This document shows, piece after piece, positions 43,780-53,895 of a stretch of 64,000 nucleotides of DNA. The stretch covers positions 40,601 through 104,600 of the forward strand of contig JADGDU010000017.1 in NCBI GenBank assembly GCA_016744705.1, written 5' to 3'. Position 1 is the first letter of the stretch. Every line of letters starts with the position of its first letter. The notes under the pieces are model-generated. The model did not search any database and had not been told where the DNA came from. It saw only the letters and a list, made by a program, of their open reading frames with translations. This DNA comes from Candidatus Krumholzibacteriia bacterium. GTDB lineage: Bacteria > Krumholzibacteriota > Krumholzibacteriia > LZORAL124-64-63. The translations under genes and the position numbers were made by a program.

Positions 43780-45447
43780 TTAAAATCCTGACGCCAAGCC
43801 CATGCCCCGAGGATCACTGGCCCCCTGGATAAGGCCGCCTTCAGGATCAACAACAATGATTTGCGCATTGCACATGGGACTGCGGCTTTGCAGCTTGTGG
43901 CCCATGACTTCGAGATTGGCAATGGTGTCGGGGCTGAGGCCGAATTCCTCGAAATACAGGAGTCGGGGAAACCACTGGTGGTGAACTCGCGAGGCGCTGA
44001 CTGCCTGCAGAGCATCCATTTTATGATCCACCACATTGATGATAGTCTGCAACGTTGTGGTGATAATTTTAGAGCCGCCGGGAGCACCCGTGACCATGCG
44101 CACCTGACCATCCTGCAAGAGGATCGTGGGCGTCATGCTGGACAAAGGTCGCTTGCCGGGCTGTACGCTATTGGCTTCTCCCCCCACCAACCCAAAAGCA
44201 TTGGGGGTCCCTGGTGCGGCCACAAAATCATCCATTTCATTATTCATGAAAAATCCGGCACCGGGCGCCATGAGGCAGGAACCAAAGGTCAGGTTGATGG
44301 TCAAGGTTGCCGCTAAGGCATTGCCTTGGGAGTCAATAATACTGAAGTGGGTTGTTTCTAGGCTTTCGTCATCCTTCAGGTCTGCCCCTACAATCAGGTT
44401 TTCGGGATAAGCCTTTTCAGCAGTGATCAAAGTGGCAATGGAATCGGTGTGGACTGGGCTGGTCAACCACACCAAAGGAACATCTACAAAATCCGAGTCA
44501 CCCAGAAAGCGACTGCGATCGGCGTACGCAAACTTCATGGCTTCAGCCAGCAGGTGGATGGAAGCAGAGGACCCAAATGCCGTTTTTTGCAGATCAAATG
44601 ATTGGAGGATATTGAGCATTTGCACCAAGTGAACGCCACCGCTGCTGGGAGGCGCCATGGAGTATACATCAAGGTCTCGGTATCCACCGTGGACAGGGGA
44701 GCGCCAACGAGGCTGGTAGGCCGCCAGATCGGCGAGAGTCATGTTGGACCTGGTGACCGAGACCATGGCTTCAGCAACAGCGCCATGGTAGAACGCATCA
44801 GGCCCATCCTGGGCGATGGCCTGCAAGGTCTTGAAAAGATCATCCTGAGTGAGGACCGTGCCCACCACTGGCAGGTGACCATCGGGGAGAAAAACTTTCT
44901 TTGCTGCCTCATTAAAATATTCTGATTTGTATGACAGCCGGTGGTGCAACATGGGTGAAACCTGGAGAGTTTTGATCTCTTGCGCCGCAGCTTCTACCAG
45001 TTCATTCCAAGGCAAACGTCCACCACTTTGATGCAATTCCCAGAGGCCGGCCACCAGACCCGGCACACCCACGGCCAGAGGACCATTGCAGCTCAAGTCT
45101 GAATCCGGTTGACCGTCCACCAAAAACATATCCCGGTGGGCAGAAGCCGGAGCTGTCTCCCTGGCGTCCAGAGATTTCACTTCCCCGCTTGCCGCATCAA
45201 AAACCATGAAAAAGCCACCCCCACCCAGGCCTGAGCTATAGGGCTCACACCCGGCGAGGGCAAAACTCACTGCCACGGCCGCATCGGTGGCATTACCGCC
45301 CTGGCGGAGAACTGTCACTCCCAGGCGGGTGGCCGCAGGGTGGGCGCTGACCACCATACAGGAGTCGCCATGGGCGGGTGCTTCGGCACTCAGCGACAGA
45401 CCGGGAAACGCAACCAGAAGCAGGACACCCAAGAGCAGGAATTTCAT
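43780..45447 (-). CDS. ggt: Gamma-glutamyltransferase
   Basis: Exported self-processing Ntn hydrolase that cleaves gamma-glutamyl bonds, for example in glutathione. 555 residues, near the usual length. Signal peptide (about residues 1-20), the substrate-binding SLDARETAP region, and the autoprocessing site E-T-T-H-F-S, whose second Thr becomes the N-terminal nucleophile of the small subunit, followed by LTINLTFGSCLM and GKRPLSSMTPTI. ATG with GGGAGGAACAGA, overlapping the upstream stop as ATGA. Confidence 0.94.
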   Translation of the reverse strand: MKFLLLGVLLLVAFPGLSLSAEAPAHGDSCMVVSAHPAATRLGVTVLRQGGNATDAAVAVSFALAGCEPYSSGLGGGGFFMVFDAASGEVKSLDARETAPASAHRDMFLVDGQPDSDLSCNGPLAVGVPGLVAGLWELHQSGGRLPWNELVEAAAQEIKTLQVSPMLHHRLSYKSEYFNEAAKKVFLPDGHLPVVGTVLTQDDLFKTLQAIAQDGPDAFYHGAVAEAMVSVTRSNMTLADLAAYQPRWRSPVHGGYRDLDVYSMAPPSSGGVHLVQMLNILQSFDLQKTAFGSSASIHLLAEAMKFAYADRSRFLGDSDFVDVPLVWLTSPVHTDSIATLITAEKAYPENLIVGADLKDDESLETTHFSIIDSQGNALAATLTINLTFGSCLMAPGAGFFMNNEMDDFVAAPGTPNAFGLVGGEANSVQPGKRPLSSMTPTILLQDGQVRMVTGAPGGSKIITTTLQTIINVVDHKMDALQAVSASRVHHQWFPRLLYFEEFGLSPDTIANLEVMGHKLQSRSPMCNAQIIVVDPEGGLIQGASDPRGMGLASGF

Positions 45448-46142
45448 TCTGTTCCTCCCAGAACAGCCCGAAAAATTTCGCGGCTATGACAATGTTCGGT
45501 GAATAGTTCCACAAAAGTATCAATGGCGGCGTTCATGCGGACAGAAGAATAAGTATTGGTGGCCATGATCACCGCCAGCACTCGTTTGCTCTCGGGCGAG
45601 ACACAGGTACGAGCAGAATCGCTGGTGGGTGAACCGAATGGGCCCTTCTGATCAAACAAACCCAAACGACCGTCAAGGTTCACATCACCCTTGCGAATGC
45701 CACCATAAGATTCACCTTCAATTCCGGCGCGCAAAACCACATCTGAAGCCACCAAATCCAAGTCATACATACCCACCGGGAGCAGAAATTTCAAACAGGC
45801 CAAGTTACAGGAGTCAACGGCATTGCTGATCTGATAAAGATCTTTGCCTTTCATAACCCGACGCAGCAAAGCTTCACTGCTGGGACGGTGCCGTGAGGGG
45901 TCCATTCCAAAACTTTTGTACAGAGTCCGGGCTTCGGCCAAACCTTCAATTTCCGAAGGTTTCAAACCATCGTATTTAGTTTGCAAAAGGAGCCCCACTT
46001 CGGCCGTTGCTTCAGCCACCGCAGGGTTCTCAAACACCGAAACCGGATCTAAAACAATCACTCCGCAGCTGAGCCGGCCCTGGGCGTCAGCAGCCACTGC
46101 CACGGTTCGTCCATCGGGAAGCCGGGTGGAAAAATCATTCAT
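45444..46142 (-). CDS. Standalone B3/4 (tRNA-binding-type) domain protein
   Basis: A 232-residue protein matching the B3/B4 domain of the phenylalanyl-tRNA synthetase beta subunit, which edits mischarged tyrosine. Typical segments are LYKSFGMDPSRHRPSSEALLRRV and ISNAVDSCNLACLKFLLPVGMYDLD. Free-standing B3/4 proteins are common but poorly characterised; aminoacyl-tRNA editing or amino acid binding is possible. It overlaps rfbB and ggt by four bases on each side. Confidence 0.82.
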   Translation of the reverse strand: MNDFSTRLPDGRTVAVAADAQGRLSCGVIVLDPVSVFENPAVAEATAEVGLLLQTKYDGLKPSEIEGLAEARTLYKSFGMDPSRHRPSSEALLRRVMKGKDLYQISNAVDSCNLACLKFLLPVGMYDLDLVASDVVLRAGIEGESYGGIRKGDVNLDGRLGLFDQKGPFGSPTSDSARTCVSPESKRVLAVIMATNTYSSVRMNAAIDTFVELFTEHCHSREIFRAVLGGTE

Positions 46143-47179
46143 TTTGTGTCATCCACCGTAGCATTATGACGCCCTTCTGCCCCATACATTTTATGATAAT
46201 AGTCCTGGTATTGACCTGTCCGGATTTTTTCCCACCAGTCACGGTTTTCCAAATACCAATCCACGGTTTGGGCCAGGCCTGTAGAGAAATCCACCGTGGG
46301 AGCCCAACCCAATTCGTTGATGATTTTTCCCGCGTCGATGGCATACCGCAAATCATGGCCAGGCCGGTCTTTCACGAAGGTGATCAAATTTCGGCTCTTG
46401 CCCAGTTTGTCCACCAGCAGCTGCACCAGTTCGAGGTTTTTCATCTCGTTGCAGCCACCAATATTATATATCCCGCCCACAGTTCCCCGGCGCATGACCA
46501 GATCGATGGCCCGGCAATGATCTCCCACAAAGAGCCAATCCCGAACGTTTTGTCCATCACCATAAACGGGGAGTTTTTTATCCTCCATGGCGTTGGCAAT
46601 CATCAGAGGAATCAATTTTTCGGGAAACTGGTAAGGACCGTAATTGTTACTGCACCGGGTGATGAGAACGGGAAAACCGAAGGTCTTGAAAAAGGAACGG
46701 CACATCAGATCTGCTGAGGCTTTGCTGGCTGCATAAGGCGAGTTCGGGGCCAAGGGAGTCTCTTCGCTGAACATGCCATCCAGGCCCAGAGAACCATACA
46801 CTTCATCAGTGCTGACCATGACAAAACGATCCACCTCGGCACGGCGGGCTTCTTCCAATAAAACTTCGGTGCCCAGAATGTTGGTCCGTACAAAAACTTC
46901 GGGGCCTTCAACGCTGCGATCCACATGGCTTTCGGCAGCAAAATGAACCACCGCCTGGATGTTTTCTTCTATCATGATCCGGCGCACCAAGGTGCGGTCC
47001 AGGACATCACCCTTAACAAAACGGTACCGGGGATTGCCCTCCAGGCCCGCCAGGTTTTCCAAATTGCCGGCATAAGTCAGCAAGTCCAGGTTGATGATGC
47101 GATCATCTGATGTTTCCAACAACAACCGCACGTGATTGGAGCCGATAAAGCCGGCGCCTCCGGTGACCAGAATATTCAT
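46139..47179 (-). CDS. rfbB: dTDP-glucose 4,6-dehydratase
   Basis: Converts dTDP-glucose to dTDP-4-keto-6-deoxyglucose in nucleotide-sugar synthesis for surface polysaccharide. 346 residues, full length. NAD-binding GGAGFIGS at the N terminus, catalytic STDEVYGSL and YAASKAS, and RCSNNYGPYQFPEKLIPL are all present. No rfbA, rfbC or rfbD gene lies nearby, so the rest of the pathway is elsewhere. It overlaps both neighbours as ATGA. Confidence 0.95.
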   Translation of the reverse strand: MNILVTGGAGFIGSNHVRLLLETSDDRIINLDLLTYAGNLENLAGLEGNPRYRFVKGDVLDRTLVRRIMIEENIQAVVHFAAESHVDRSVEGPEVFVRTNILGTEVLLEEARRAEVDRFVMVSTDEVYGSLGLDGMFSEETPLAPNSPYAASKASADLMCRSFFKTFGFPVLITRCSNNYGPYQFPEKLIPLMIANAMEDKKLPVYGDGQNVRDWLFVGDHCRAIDLVMRRGTVGGIYNIGGCNEMKNLELVQLLVDKLGKSRNLITFVKDRPGHDLRYAIDAGKIINELGWAPTVDFSTGLAQTVDWYLENRDWWEKIRTGQYQDYYHKMYGAEGRHNATVDDTK

Positions 47180-48009
47180 GAGTGACCTTTCAATTGGGCG
47201 TTGGCCATAGCTTCCAGAAACGCCACGGTTTTATCCACCGAAACCACAGGTTTCAGGGTCTCGGGATCGGTCACCTTGAGAGCCGATCCAATGATGCATC
47301 CATCGGCGATGGGGAAAAATTCATCTGCCGTGGTCGCAGTCATTCCACTGCCAACCAAGAGGGGACAATCAGGCAAAGCTGCCCGCACGGTGCGGACATC
47401 TTCTGAGCTGGCCCCACTGCCGGTGGCGGCCCCGGTGACGATGACCGCATCGGCTAGACCGCGTAGCCGCAGGTCCTGCGCTTCCTCCCCCAGAGGGCGT
47501 TCAGCAAGGGGACGGGCATGCTTGACCCTGACATCGGCCAAAATGCCCAATTCAGGGGCTTCAAGATGCCTTCTCAGTCTTAAAGTATGCCATGCCTGTC
47601 CTTCAATGCTGCCCTGGTCAGTAACCATGGTTCCAACATGCACATTCACCCGAATGAAGCGGGCCCCGGTGGCCACGGCGATGCCCAAAGCGGAAGCGGC
47701 ATCGTTCCGCAAAACATTGACTCCCCAGGCCATTTTGGGAAACTCAGACCCCAAGGCGGAAATGATGGCGGTCATGGCGGCCACCGTCTCGGCGGGCACA
47801 CGGTCAGGATAAAAGGGCACATCACAGTAATTTTCTACCATGATGGCGCGGATACCCGCTTCGTGTAGAGCCGAGGCATCCGTTAAGGCGGCGGCCTTCA
47901 CCGCAGCCAGATCACCCTGCCATGCCGGGCTCCCGGGTAATGCCTGTAAATGCACCATACCGATGGCGCCAGGGTTGATCAACTCGTGAAAATATTCCTG
48001 GTTCCACAT
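47176..48009 (-). CDS. BtpA/SgcQ family TIM-barrel protein
   Basis: A 277-residue protein of the BtpA family (photosystem I biogenesis protein in cyanobacteria; SgcQ in enterobacteria), catalytic role unclear. Typical features are GMVHLQALPGSP near the start, RAIMVENYCDVPF, WGVNVLRNDAASALGIA and the C-terminal phosphate-binding-like PLLVGSGMTATTADEF. The longest frame extends to 48186 but overlaps the divergent tdk gene. I use ATG 48007-48009 with GGAGG upstream. First gene of the btpA-rfbB-B3/4-ggt-M28 operon. Confidence 0.85.
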   Translation of the reverse strand: MWNQEYFHELINPGAIGMVHLQALPGSPAWQGDLAAVKAAALTDASALHEAGIRAIMVENYCDVPFYPDRVPAETVAAMTAIISALGSEFPKMAWGVNVLRNDAASALGIAVATGARFIRVNVHVGTMVTDQGSIEGQAWHTLRLRRHLEAPELGILADVRVKHARPLAERPLGEEAQDLRLRGLADAVIVTGAATGSGASSEDVRTVRAALPDCPLLVGSGMTATTADEFFPIADGCIIGSALKVTDPETLKPVVSVDKTVAFLEAMANAQLKGHS

Positions 48010-48171
48010 AGTCAGAAGAAGCCTCCACACCGGAATCGAAACATGCTTCAGAATCCGGGCTGGTTGAGAAAGAGAATTTCCGATTGAATCCCAATGAATT
48101 TCCAGGTTGAGTCCCCGGGTATGATAGAATAACTTATTCCGTCCAGGAAAAAACACCAGAAATGGAGCAAC

Positions 48172-48777
48172 ATGCAGATCATACACGGGAAATCAGGTTG
48201 GATCGAGATTATTTGCGGTCCCATGTTCAGCGGCAAGAGCGAAGAATTGATCAAAAGGCTTCGCCGGGCCCAAATCGCCAAACGCCGGGTCCAAATTTTT
48301 AAACATGGAATGGACGCCAGATACGACGCCACCAGCATCGTTTCCCACAGTCAGATGAGTCTGCCGGGTGTGGCCATCTCCGACATCAACGAAATTTTGA
48401 AACTCGTGGACGACCGCACCGAATTGGTGGCCATCGACGAAGCTCAGTTTTTCCATGAAGATATTGTTTCGGTGACAAACAAATTGGCCAACCAGGGAAA
48501 AAGAGTCATCGTGGCCGGCCTGGACCTGGACTACAAAGGCAACCCTTTTGGCCCCATGCCCAAACTCATGTGCGCGGCCGAGTATGTATCCAAACAATTG
48601 GCAATTTGCATGTCCTGTGGAGATCCGGCCAACTTCACCCAGCGCTTGACGTCAGCCACAGAGCAGGTTGTTGTGGGAGCTGCGGAGATTTACGAGGCCC
48701 GATGCCGCCAGCATTTTGAGCCTCCCGCCGAAGACATTCCGGCCAAAAAGATGAATCAGGAAAAAGCAGGCGGTTGA
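48172..48777 (+). CDS. tdk: Thymidine kinase
   Basis: TK1-type kinase of the thymidine salvage pathway, 201 residues. P-loop GPMFSGKSEELI, DEAQFF Walker B, and a zinc lasso (CMSCG plus CRQHF) are present. ATG has GGAG upstream. It is divergent from the btpA-like operon across 162 bases and converges on the HDOD gene with only three bases between stops. Confidence 0.95.
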   Translation: MQIIHGKSGWIEIICGPMFSGKSEELIKRLRRAQIAKRRVQIFKHGMDARYDATSIVSHSQMSLPGVAISDINEILKLVDDRTELVAIDEAQFFHEDIVSVTNKLANQGKRVIVAGLDLDYKGNPFGPMPKLMCAAEYVSKQLAICMSCGDPANFTQRLTSATEQVVVGAAEIYEARCRQHFEPPAEDIPAKKMNQEKAGG

Positions 48778-48780
48778 TTT

Positions 48781-50772
48781 CTAGTTAAAGAAATGCGGGT
48801 CGATGTGCAACTGGGAGGCCTGTGTTTTGAGGTCTGCAAATTGGCTTTGCGTCACACCCAGATAGAGGGCCGCCCGGCTGAGCGTTTCGGTCTCGCCGGT
48901 AGCCGTTTCGAGGGTGGTGTTTTCTTCTTCAAGTTCTTCATGACTGCTGCCCGTGCAAGAGGCAATCTCTTCACCCAGAGCAATCATTGCCGCCAGACTG
49001 GCCTGCTCTGCACCCTCTTCTTCAAAACTATGATGCCAACGAACCGCTGCTTCAAGCTCTTCGCTCAAGTTCCAGTCCTGAATTAACAGGGCCCCGAGAG
49101 CTCCATGGTCAAACCCGAGGAGCTGATTTTCCACTTCGTGATATGGACGGCCCGAATTTTCGCATTGGACCAGAATTTCCTGAAACAGCTGAGGATGACT
49201 GCGCGCCAGAACCAACTGGCCAATGTTCTGCATCAGCCCACCGATGAAGAGACCTTCAGGCTCACGGGTGCCCAAGGTCTGTCCGACCAGTTGGCTGGCC
49301 ATGGCCGAAAGCACCGATTGGCGCCAGATTTTTTGATACAGGGCCCCTGCTCCGGGAGCCAAGAAAACAGACTTGGTGGCCGTGACCACAGTCCAATTGC
49401 GGATGGTGACAAATCCCAGCCGAACGATGGCTTCGCTGACAGTTCTGATTTCCCGCACCGCACCATAAAATGGGCTGTTGGCAATGCGCAAAACTTTCGC
49501 CGTCAGGGTTTGATCCATGGCCAAGGCTTTTTCCAAACGCGTGGCGGTGGTTTTGGGATCTTCAATGACTGCCATAATATGACAAGCGGCCTTGGGCAAA
49601 GCCGGCAATTCACCGCTCTGGTTTAGAATGAGTTGAGGAGTCAGCCTCTGGTCTGCTGAAATTAATTGGCTATCGAGCGGAGCACCCTGATCACTGGGGC
49701 CCTCTGGTGCCACACCAGGATTTAGTGGTATGGGCGTAACTGGTATATCTGCCACCTGGCCTTCGTCGGTGGTTTCAAAAGGATCAAACTGGGGAATATC
49801 CATATCCTCCACGGGGCCCACTTTGGGCGGCGTGACATACTGCAGGGGTTCCACCGAACCCAGATCCTCCCCAAGAGATCCTGAAGGCAGCTCTTGGTCT
49901 GGATTATTTACGTTCTCCACTGGTGAATATGCAGGCCGTGTATTGCGGCTCTTTCTGATTTTTTCCCGCCGAAATAGTTCGGCTTGAAGGATGGCGTTGA
50001 CCCGTCCAGAATGGCTGCGCATCCCCTTATTCAACAAACACATGCGGGCCAAGGCAAAATGAGCCATAACTTCGGCTGCAGCCAGAGAATCGGCAGTGGC
50101 TTCGTCAGCATCCAAATATAGAAAAGTATTCCAATGATTTTGGGAAGGTAGAGGCAAAATGATAATTTGCCGATCGGCGCTACCACGGCCTAGCATGAGC
50201 GTAAAATCCAGGGGGAAGTGTTTCACGGGCACAGGTCCGCTGTAGACGGTAGCCTCTTCACCGATGGCCTGAAAAATATCGCCTTTGCCGCTGGGGATAG
50301 GCGCCCGGCCGTCCCGGCCTTTGCGTTTGGCATCAGCGGGCAATTTGATATTTTTTTCCATGAAGACCTGGAGTCCGCTTGTCCACCGCTTCAGCAAAAC
50401 CATGCGCAGGCCGGTTTTTTCCGCCAATCGGCCAAAATACTCGGGAAAATCTTTCAGTTTGGTGAAGCCAGTCAATTCCTGAACGCCTTGGCTCAGCAGT
50501 CCCATACTGGCAGCATCGGGAAGAGAAGCAGAGGAACTGTTGACATCTGCAATCGATGGTCTGACAACGAGTTCAGGCTCAGCAACCGCCGTTGCCGTGG
50601 TCGTTGAGAGAGCCCCCTGTTCAGAGTCCCCATCGGTGATCTCCCTGACTCTGCTTTGCAGCGCATCGAGGGTTTGGAGAATGTCATTGAGTTCATTGGT
50701 TTTGCCGGTCAATGCAATGCCTGCCTGTTTAGGAAGAAGAGTTTCCACAGCCACTATGGCCCTGAAACTCAC
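48781..50772 (-). CDS. HDOD domain protein
   Basis: A 663-residue signalling protein. The N-terminal third has a short coiled coil and a GAF-like fold without clear motif. A Pro/Asp-rich linker (about residues 290-380) leads to an HDOD domain (about 385-590) with GELPALPKAACHIMAVIEDPKTTATRLEKAL and AVRWHHSFEEE. HDOD domains are HD-GYP relatives that usually lack catalytic residues and act in signalling. The start is GTG 50770-50772 with AGGGATCAG upstream. Confidence 0.8.
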   Translation of the reverse strand: MSFRAIVAVETLLPKQAGIALTGKTNELNDILQTLDALQSRVREITDGDSEQGALSTTTATAVAEPELVVRPSIADVNSSSASLPDAASMGLLSQGVQELTGFTKLKDFPEYFGRLAEKTGLRMVLLKRWTSGLQVFMEKNIKLPADAKRKGRDGRAPIPSGKGDIFQAIGEEATVYSGPVPVKHFPLDFTLMLGRGSADRQIIILPLPSQNHWNTFLYLDADEATADSLAAAEVMAHFALARMCLLNKGMRSHSGRVNAILQAELFRREKIRKSRNTRPAYSPVENVNNPDQELPSGSLGEDLGSVEPLQYVTPPKVGPVEDMDIPQFDPFETTDEGQVADIPVTPIPLNPGVAPEGPSDQGAPLDSQLISADQRLTPQLILNQSGELPALPKAACHIMAVIEDPKTTATRLEKALAMDQTLTAKVLRIANSPFYGAVREIRTVSEAIVRLGFVTIRNWTVVTATKSVFLAPGAGALYQKIWRQSVLSAMASQLVGQTLGTREPEGLFIGGLMQNIGQLVLARSHPQLFQEILVQCENSGRPYHEVENQLLGFDHGALGALLIQDWNLSEELEAAVRWHHSFEEEGAEQASLAAMIALGEEIASCTGSSHEELEEENTTLETATGETETLSRAALYLGVTQSQFADLKTQASQLHIDPHFFN

Positions 50773-50911
50773 CTGATCCCTGTCATCATTCTATTCGGCA
50801 GGATTTTTTTCGACTTTCGTTTTTTTTATGAAGAATGCAGCGCAACATTGCGCAGCGGGGGTGCATGGCTCTATTTTGGCTGAAATGAAATCACAACGAA
50901 GAGGAAAGACC

Positions 50912-51271
50912 ATGTCACACCGTATCACCAAATCATTTTCTTTTGATTCAGCCCACTGGCTCCCCCACGTGTCGGAATCTCACAAATGCCGACGCCTGCA
51001 TGGGCATACTTATACTGTCATTCTGGGATTGGAAGGCTTGCTGGATGAGAAGCTGGGCTGGGTTCAGGACTATGGAGAAATTGGCTGGGCCTTTGCGCCC
51101 ATGATGAAAACTCTGGACCACCATTGCCTGAATGAAATTGAAGGCCTGGAAAACCCCACGGCAGAAATTCTGGCGGCCTGGATTTACGATGGCCTCAAAC
51201 CCAAGCTGCCCCTGCTGATGGATGTGACCGTTTGCGAAACATCCAATACTTCGGCGGTTTATCGACCATAG
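50912..51271 (+). CDS. queD: 6-carboxytetrahydropterin synthase (QueD)
   Basis: A 119-residue PTPS-family enzyme converting dihydroneopterin triphosphate to 6-carboxytetrahydropterin for queuosine synthesis. Zinc ligands H15, H30 and H32 (RLHGHTY) and the catalytic C26 are present, as are DYGEIGWAF, LDHHCLNE and CETSNTSAVY. ATG 50912 has GAAGAGGAAAGACC upstream; the frame begins at 50828 without support. No other que genes are nearby. Confidence 0.93.
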   Translation: MSHRITKSFSFDSAHWLPHVSESHKCRRLHGHTYTVILGLEGLLDEKLGWVQDYGEIGWAFAPMMKTLDHHCLNEIEGLENPTAEILAAWIYDGLKPKLPLLMDVTVCETSNTSAVYRP

Positions 51272-51281
51272 CTCGGCGCCG

Positions 51282-53873
51282 TCAATGGGCCTGACGGACC
51301 CGCTCCACACTGGACAAGGGCATCCATCCCAGAGACTCGCCACCCAGGCTGATACGGACCCAATTCTGGCGCTCTTCCTGGATGCGAATGGTCAAACCAT
51401 CATGCACCATGAATTGCACACCAAAGTTTTCATCAGGGCCACTGCGCACGGCCACTTCTTCCACTACGACCACAGCTGTTTGCCGAACTTCTTCCACCCG
51501 CCACCGCCAAAAGACAATGACCGCTGTCACAAGCACTATGGCTGCCACGACAATGATGCCACGCCGCAAATTGTCCGACAACTCACCCCGGTGCCACCGG
51601 TAGGCCAATAGCCCACTCAGAGTCCACCCCATGGCCACCAGGATCCAGGACCACTGGTTCAGCGTTAGGCCAAAGACCAAAGCAACAAACTGGGCGATGA
51701 AAAGCGGCAGTTCCGTTTCAGTCAATTCCAAATCAGTAATACTACCACGGACCCAGGCTAGATTATCGCGAACATCCTGATCCCGGGGGGATAATTGTTT
51801 AGCTCGCAGATAGTTGACCACTGCGTATCCCAACTCACCACGGCGCGCGTGGGTATTGCCCAGATTAAAATACAAGTCCGGATCTTCCACTCCCAGGGAC
51901 ACGGTCTGCCGGTACAGCTCCAGAGCTGAATCCACCTGCCCCTCGGTATAAGCCTGGTTGGCTTCGGCCATAAGGCGGGCAGGATCGGTGGCAGCCTGCA
52001 CTTGGCTGGCCCCCGCGAGGCACAAAGCAGCCACCAAAACAGCCAAGGAAGTGGAGTGATTTTTGGAATCTGGCCCTTTCATTTCCCTTTGATGCAACCG
52101 TTCCAAAATAGCTTTCACATCGGAAAAAACTCGCCCCTCTTCATCAGCCAAAGGACTTCCTCCGTATCGAGCCACATCGCAGGATTCCAGAATGGTTGCC
52201 AACTGCCGGCCATCTTCAGGACAGCCATGACCAGTGCAAAAAGAGAGGACACCAGCACCATCCACAGAGGCCGGTGAGCGGTTGGTACAGTCGGCCACAA
52301 ATCCCGTAATGCTGCGGGCCAACCGTTGGAGAGGTTCCGAATTATCGTCGGAATTTTGCGGGATGTTCAACATAAGAAGTGCCCGGTTCAAAGCATTTTT
52401 CCGGCGGAGAAAAACAGGATCCGACTCCTGCTTCATCAGAAGAAAACGCTGGAGCCACAAAAGCATCAGCGGCAAAACCAGAGCAAGCCACCACAGGGGA
52501 CTTTGCACAAGAACACGCCGGCCGGTTTTTAAGTGATCAGGAACGTTGTGGATAAAAATCAGATCCTGTCCCAGGCGAGAAACTTCGCTGCGCAGGAAAC
52601 CGGAATCTTCCTGTTCTGCATATGGATGATCGCTGGGGGTGACCATCACCGGACGCACTGCGGCGTTGGTGGTTCGGTATTTGCCCGATTGAGAATCAAA
52701 CCAACTGAGAGAAACTGGCGGCAGTTTCAAACGCCCCTCCTGCTCAGGGACGATGATAGACTCGAGGGTGAACTGCCCCACCAGGCGTTTGTTTTCAATG
52801 GTGGTGCGGAAGTCATTGCCGGCATCGTGAATGCGTACATCTTCTATTTCAGGAAGAACAACTCCCTCAAAACCCTTGAGAAACGCATCGGAGACCAGGC
52901 GCACCTGGAAATCGATGGGCTCCCCCCGAGGGACGGTGTCCCGGTTCGACTTGGCCGTCAAACGGACCTGGGTGGCCACCAGACCGGAAAAATCCACGGG
53001 TGCGGTAGCAGGAAGTTGTTTGACTTTCATGACCACCGGATCAGTGCGCAGGGTTCGTGGGCCCTTGCGGCGCCGGCTGCTGAAGAAGCGATCAAGGCCC
53101 TGGTCCGGAAACGAGAGTTCCGCTGGGTCGATGGTTAATTCTCCCGCATGGGTGGGAAAGATGGCGTAGCGGATTTCAGTCACATTATAGGCCCGTCCAC
53201 CAACGGTGGTACGGTAGTCCTGCTGCGCCCCCAGGCTTTCTCGCCAGAAGCCAGGAGTTCGGGGAGCCGTGAACTGAGGTTGGTTCCAGGGGTTGACCCG
53301 ATGGTAATAACGGAAGGTAAGGACCACCTGCTGGCCAACCCACGCCGTAGAGCAATCGGTCTCCAGGGTGATGAAAAGGTCATCGCCGGATGTTCCGCTG
53401 CTGGGCTCGGCAGCTGCCTGCCTCTGGGCAGGTTGGGGCACACGGTTGCCACTGACTGATGGCGGTATTGAAGCCGTTGGTTTGGTCACTGAAATGGTGA
53501 TGGGGGTCGTCTCACAAGAAGATTTTCCATCACTGACAACAACCGGACCGATGATCAGGTCGCCCGTCTTCTGGATTTGCAGATAGAAAACTTTACCAAT
53601 TGATACACTGGATTGGCCATTGCTAATGGATTGGCTGCGGCTGTAACTGGTACCAGAAACATTCACCGAAGGCATGTCAGGCAATTGAAAATCAACAGAC
53701 CCGGAAATAGGGCCTTCGGCCGTAACGGTTAACGAAACACTGCTGCCAACCACAGCCGACAGGCGGTCGACATGCGCGCTGCAACGCACCTGAGCCTGGC
53801 CAGGCCCCGGCCCGAGCACCAGGAAAAAGACAGCCAGAAGTCCCGCGGCACCGGACAATCGACTCCATAACAT
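51282..53873 (-). CDS. BatD-BatE fusion protein (oxygen tolerance)
   Basis: An 863-residue membrane protein of the Bat aerotolerance complex. Order: signal peptide (about residues 1-28), BatD-type beta-rich periplasmic region (about 30-440), a membrane helix and cytoplasmic segment (about 455-590), a second exported-like segment with TPR (about 630-700, DLYFNLGNTHARRGELGYAVV), membrane helices (about 725-790) and a C-terminal SH3-like domain (about 805-860, VAVRSGPDENFGVQF). The TPR-SH3 part matches BatE, so two usually separate genes are joined. ATG 53873 has GAGGGAAGG upstream; a GTG at 53927 would overlap the previous gene by 32 bases. Confidence 0.82.
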   Translation of the reverse strand: MLWSRLSGAAGLLAVFFLVLGPGPGQAQVRCSAHVDRLSAVVGSSVSLTVTAEGPISGSVDFQLPDMPSVNVSGTSYSRSQSISNGQSSVSIGKVFYLQIQKTGDLIIGPVVVSDGKSSCETTPITISVTKPTASIPPSVSGNRVPQPAQRQAAAEPSSGTSGDDLFITLETDCSTAWVGQQVVLTFRYYHRVNPWNQPQFTAPRTPGFWRESLGAQQDYRTTVGGRAYNVTEIRYAIFPTHAGELTIDPAELSFPDQGLDRFFSSRRRKGPRTLRTDPVVMKVKQLPATAPVDFSGLVATQVRLTAKSNRDTVPRGEPIDFQVRLVSDAFLKGFEGVVLPEIEDVRIHDAGNDFRTTIENKRLVGQFTLESIIVPEQEGRLKLPPVSLSWFDSQSGKYRTTNAAVRPVMVTPSDHPYAEQEDSGFLRSEVSRLGQDLIFIHNVPDHLKTGRRVLVQSPLWWLALVLPLMLLWLQRFLLMKQESDPVFLRRKNALNRALLMLNIPQNSDDNSEPLQRLARSITGFVADCTNRSPASVDGAGVLSFCTGHGCPEDGRQLATILESCDVARYGGSPLADEEGRVFSDVKAILERLHQREMKGPDSKNHSTSLAVLVAALCLAGASQVQAATDPARLMAEANQAYTEGQVDSALELYRQTVSLGVEDPDLYFNLGNTHARRGELGYAVVNYLRAKQLSPRDQDVRDNLAWVRGSITDLELTETELPLFIAQFVALVFGLTLNQWSWILVAMGWTLSGLLAYRWHRGELSDNLRRGIIVVAAIVLVTAVIVFWRWRVEEVRQTAVVVVEEVAVRSGPDENFGVQFMVHDGLTIRIQEERQNWVRISLGGESLGWMPLSSVERVRQAH

Positions 53874-53895
53874 TGCCTTCCCTCGCTTCACCAAA

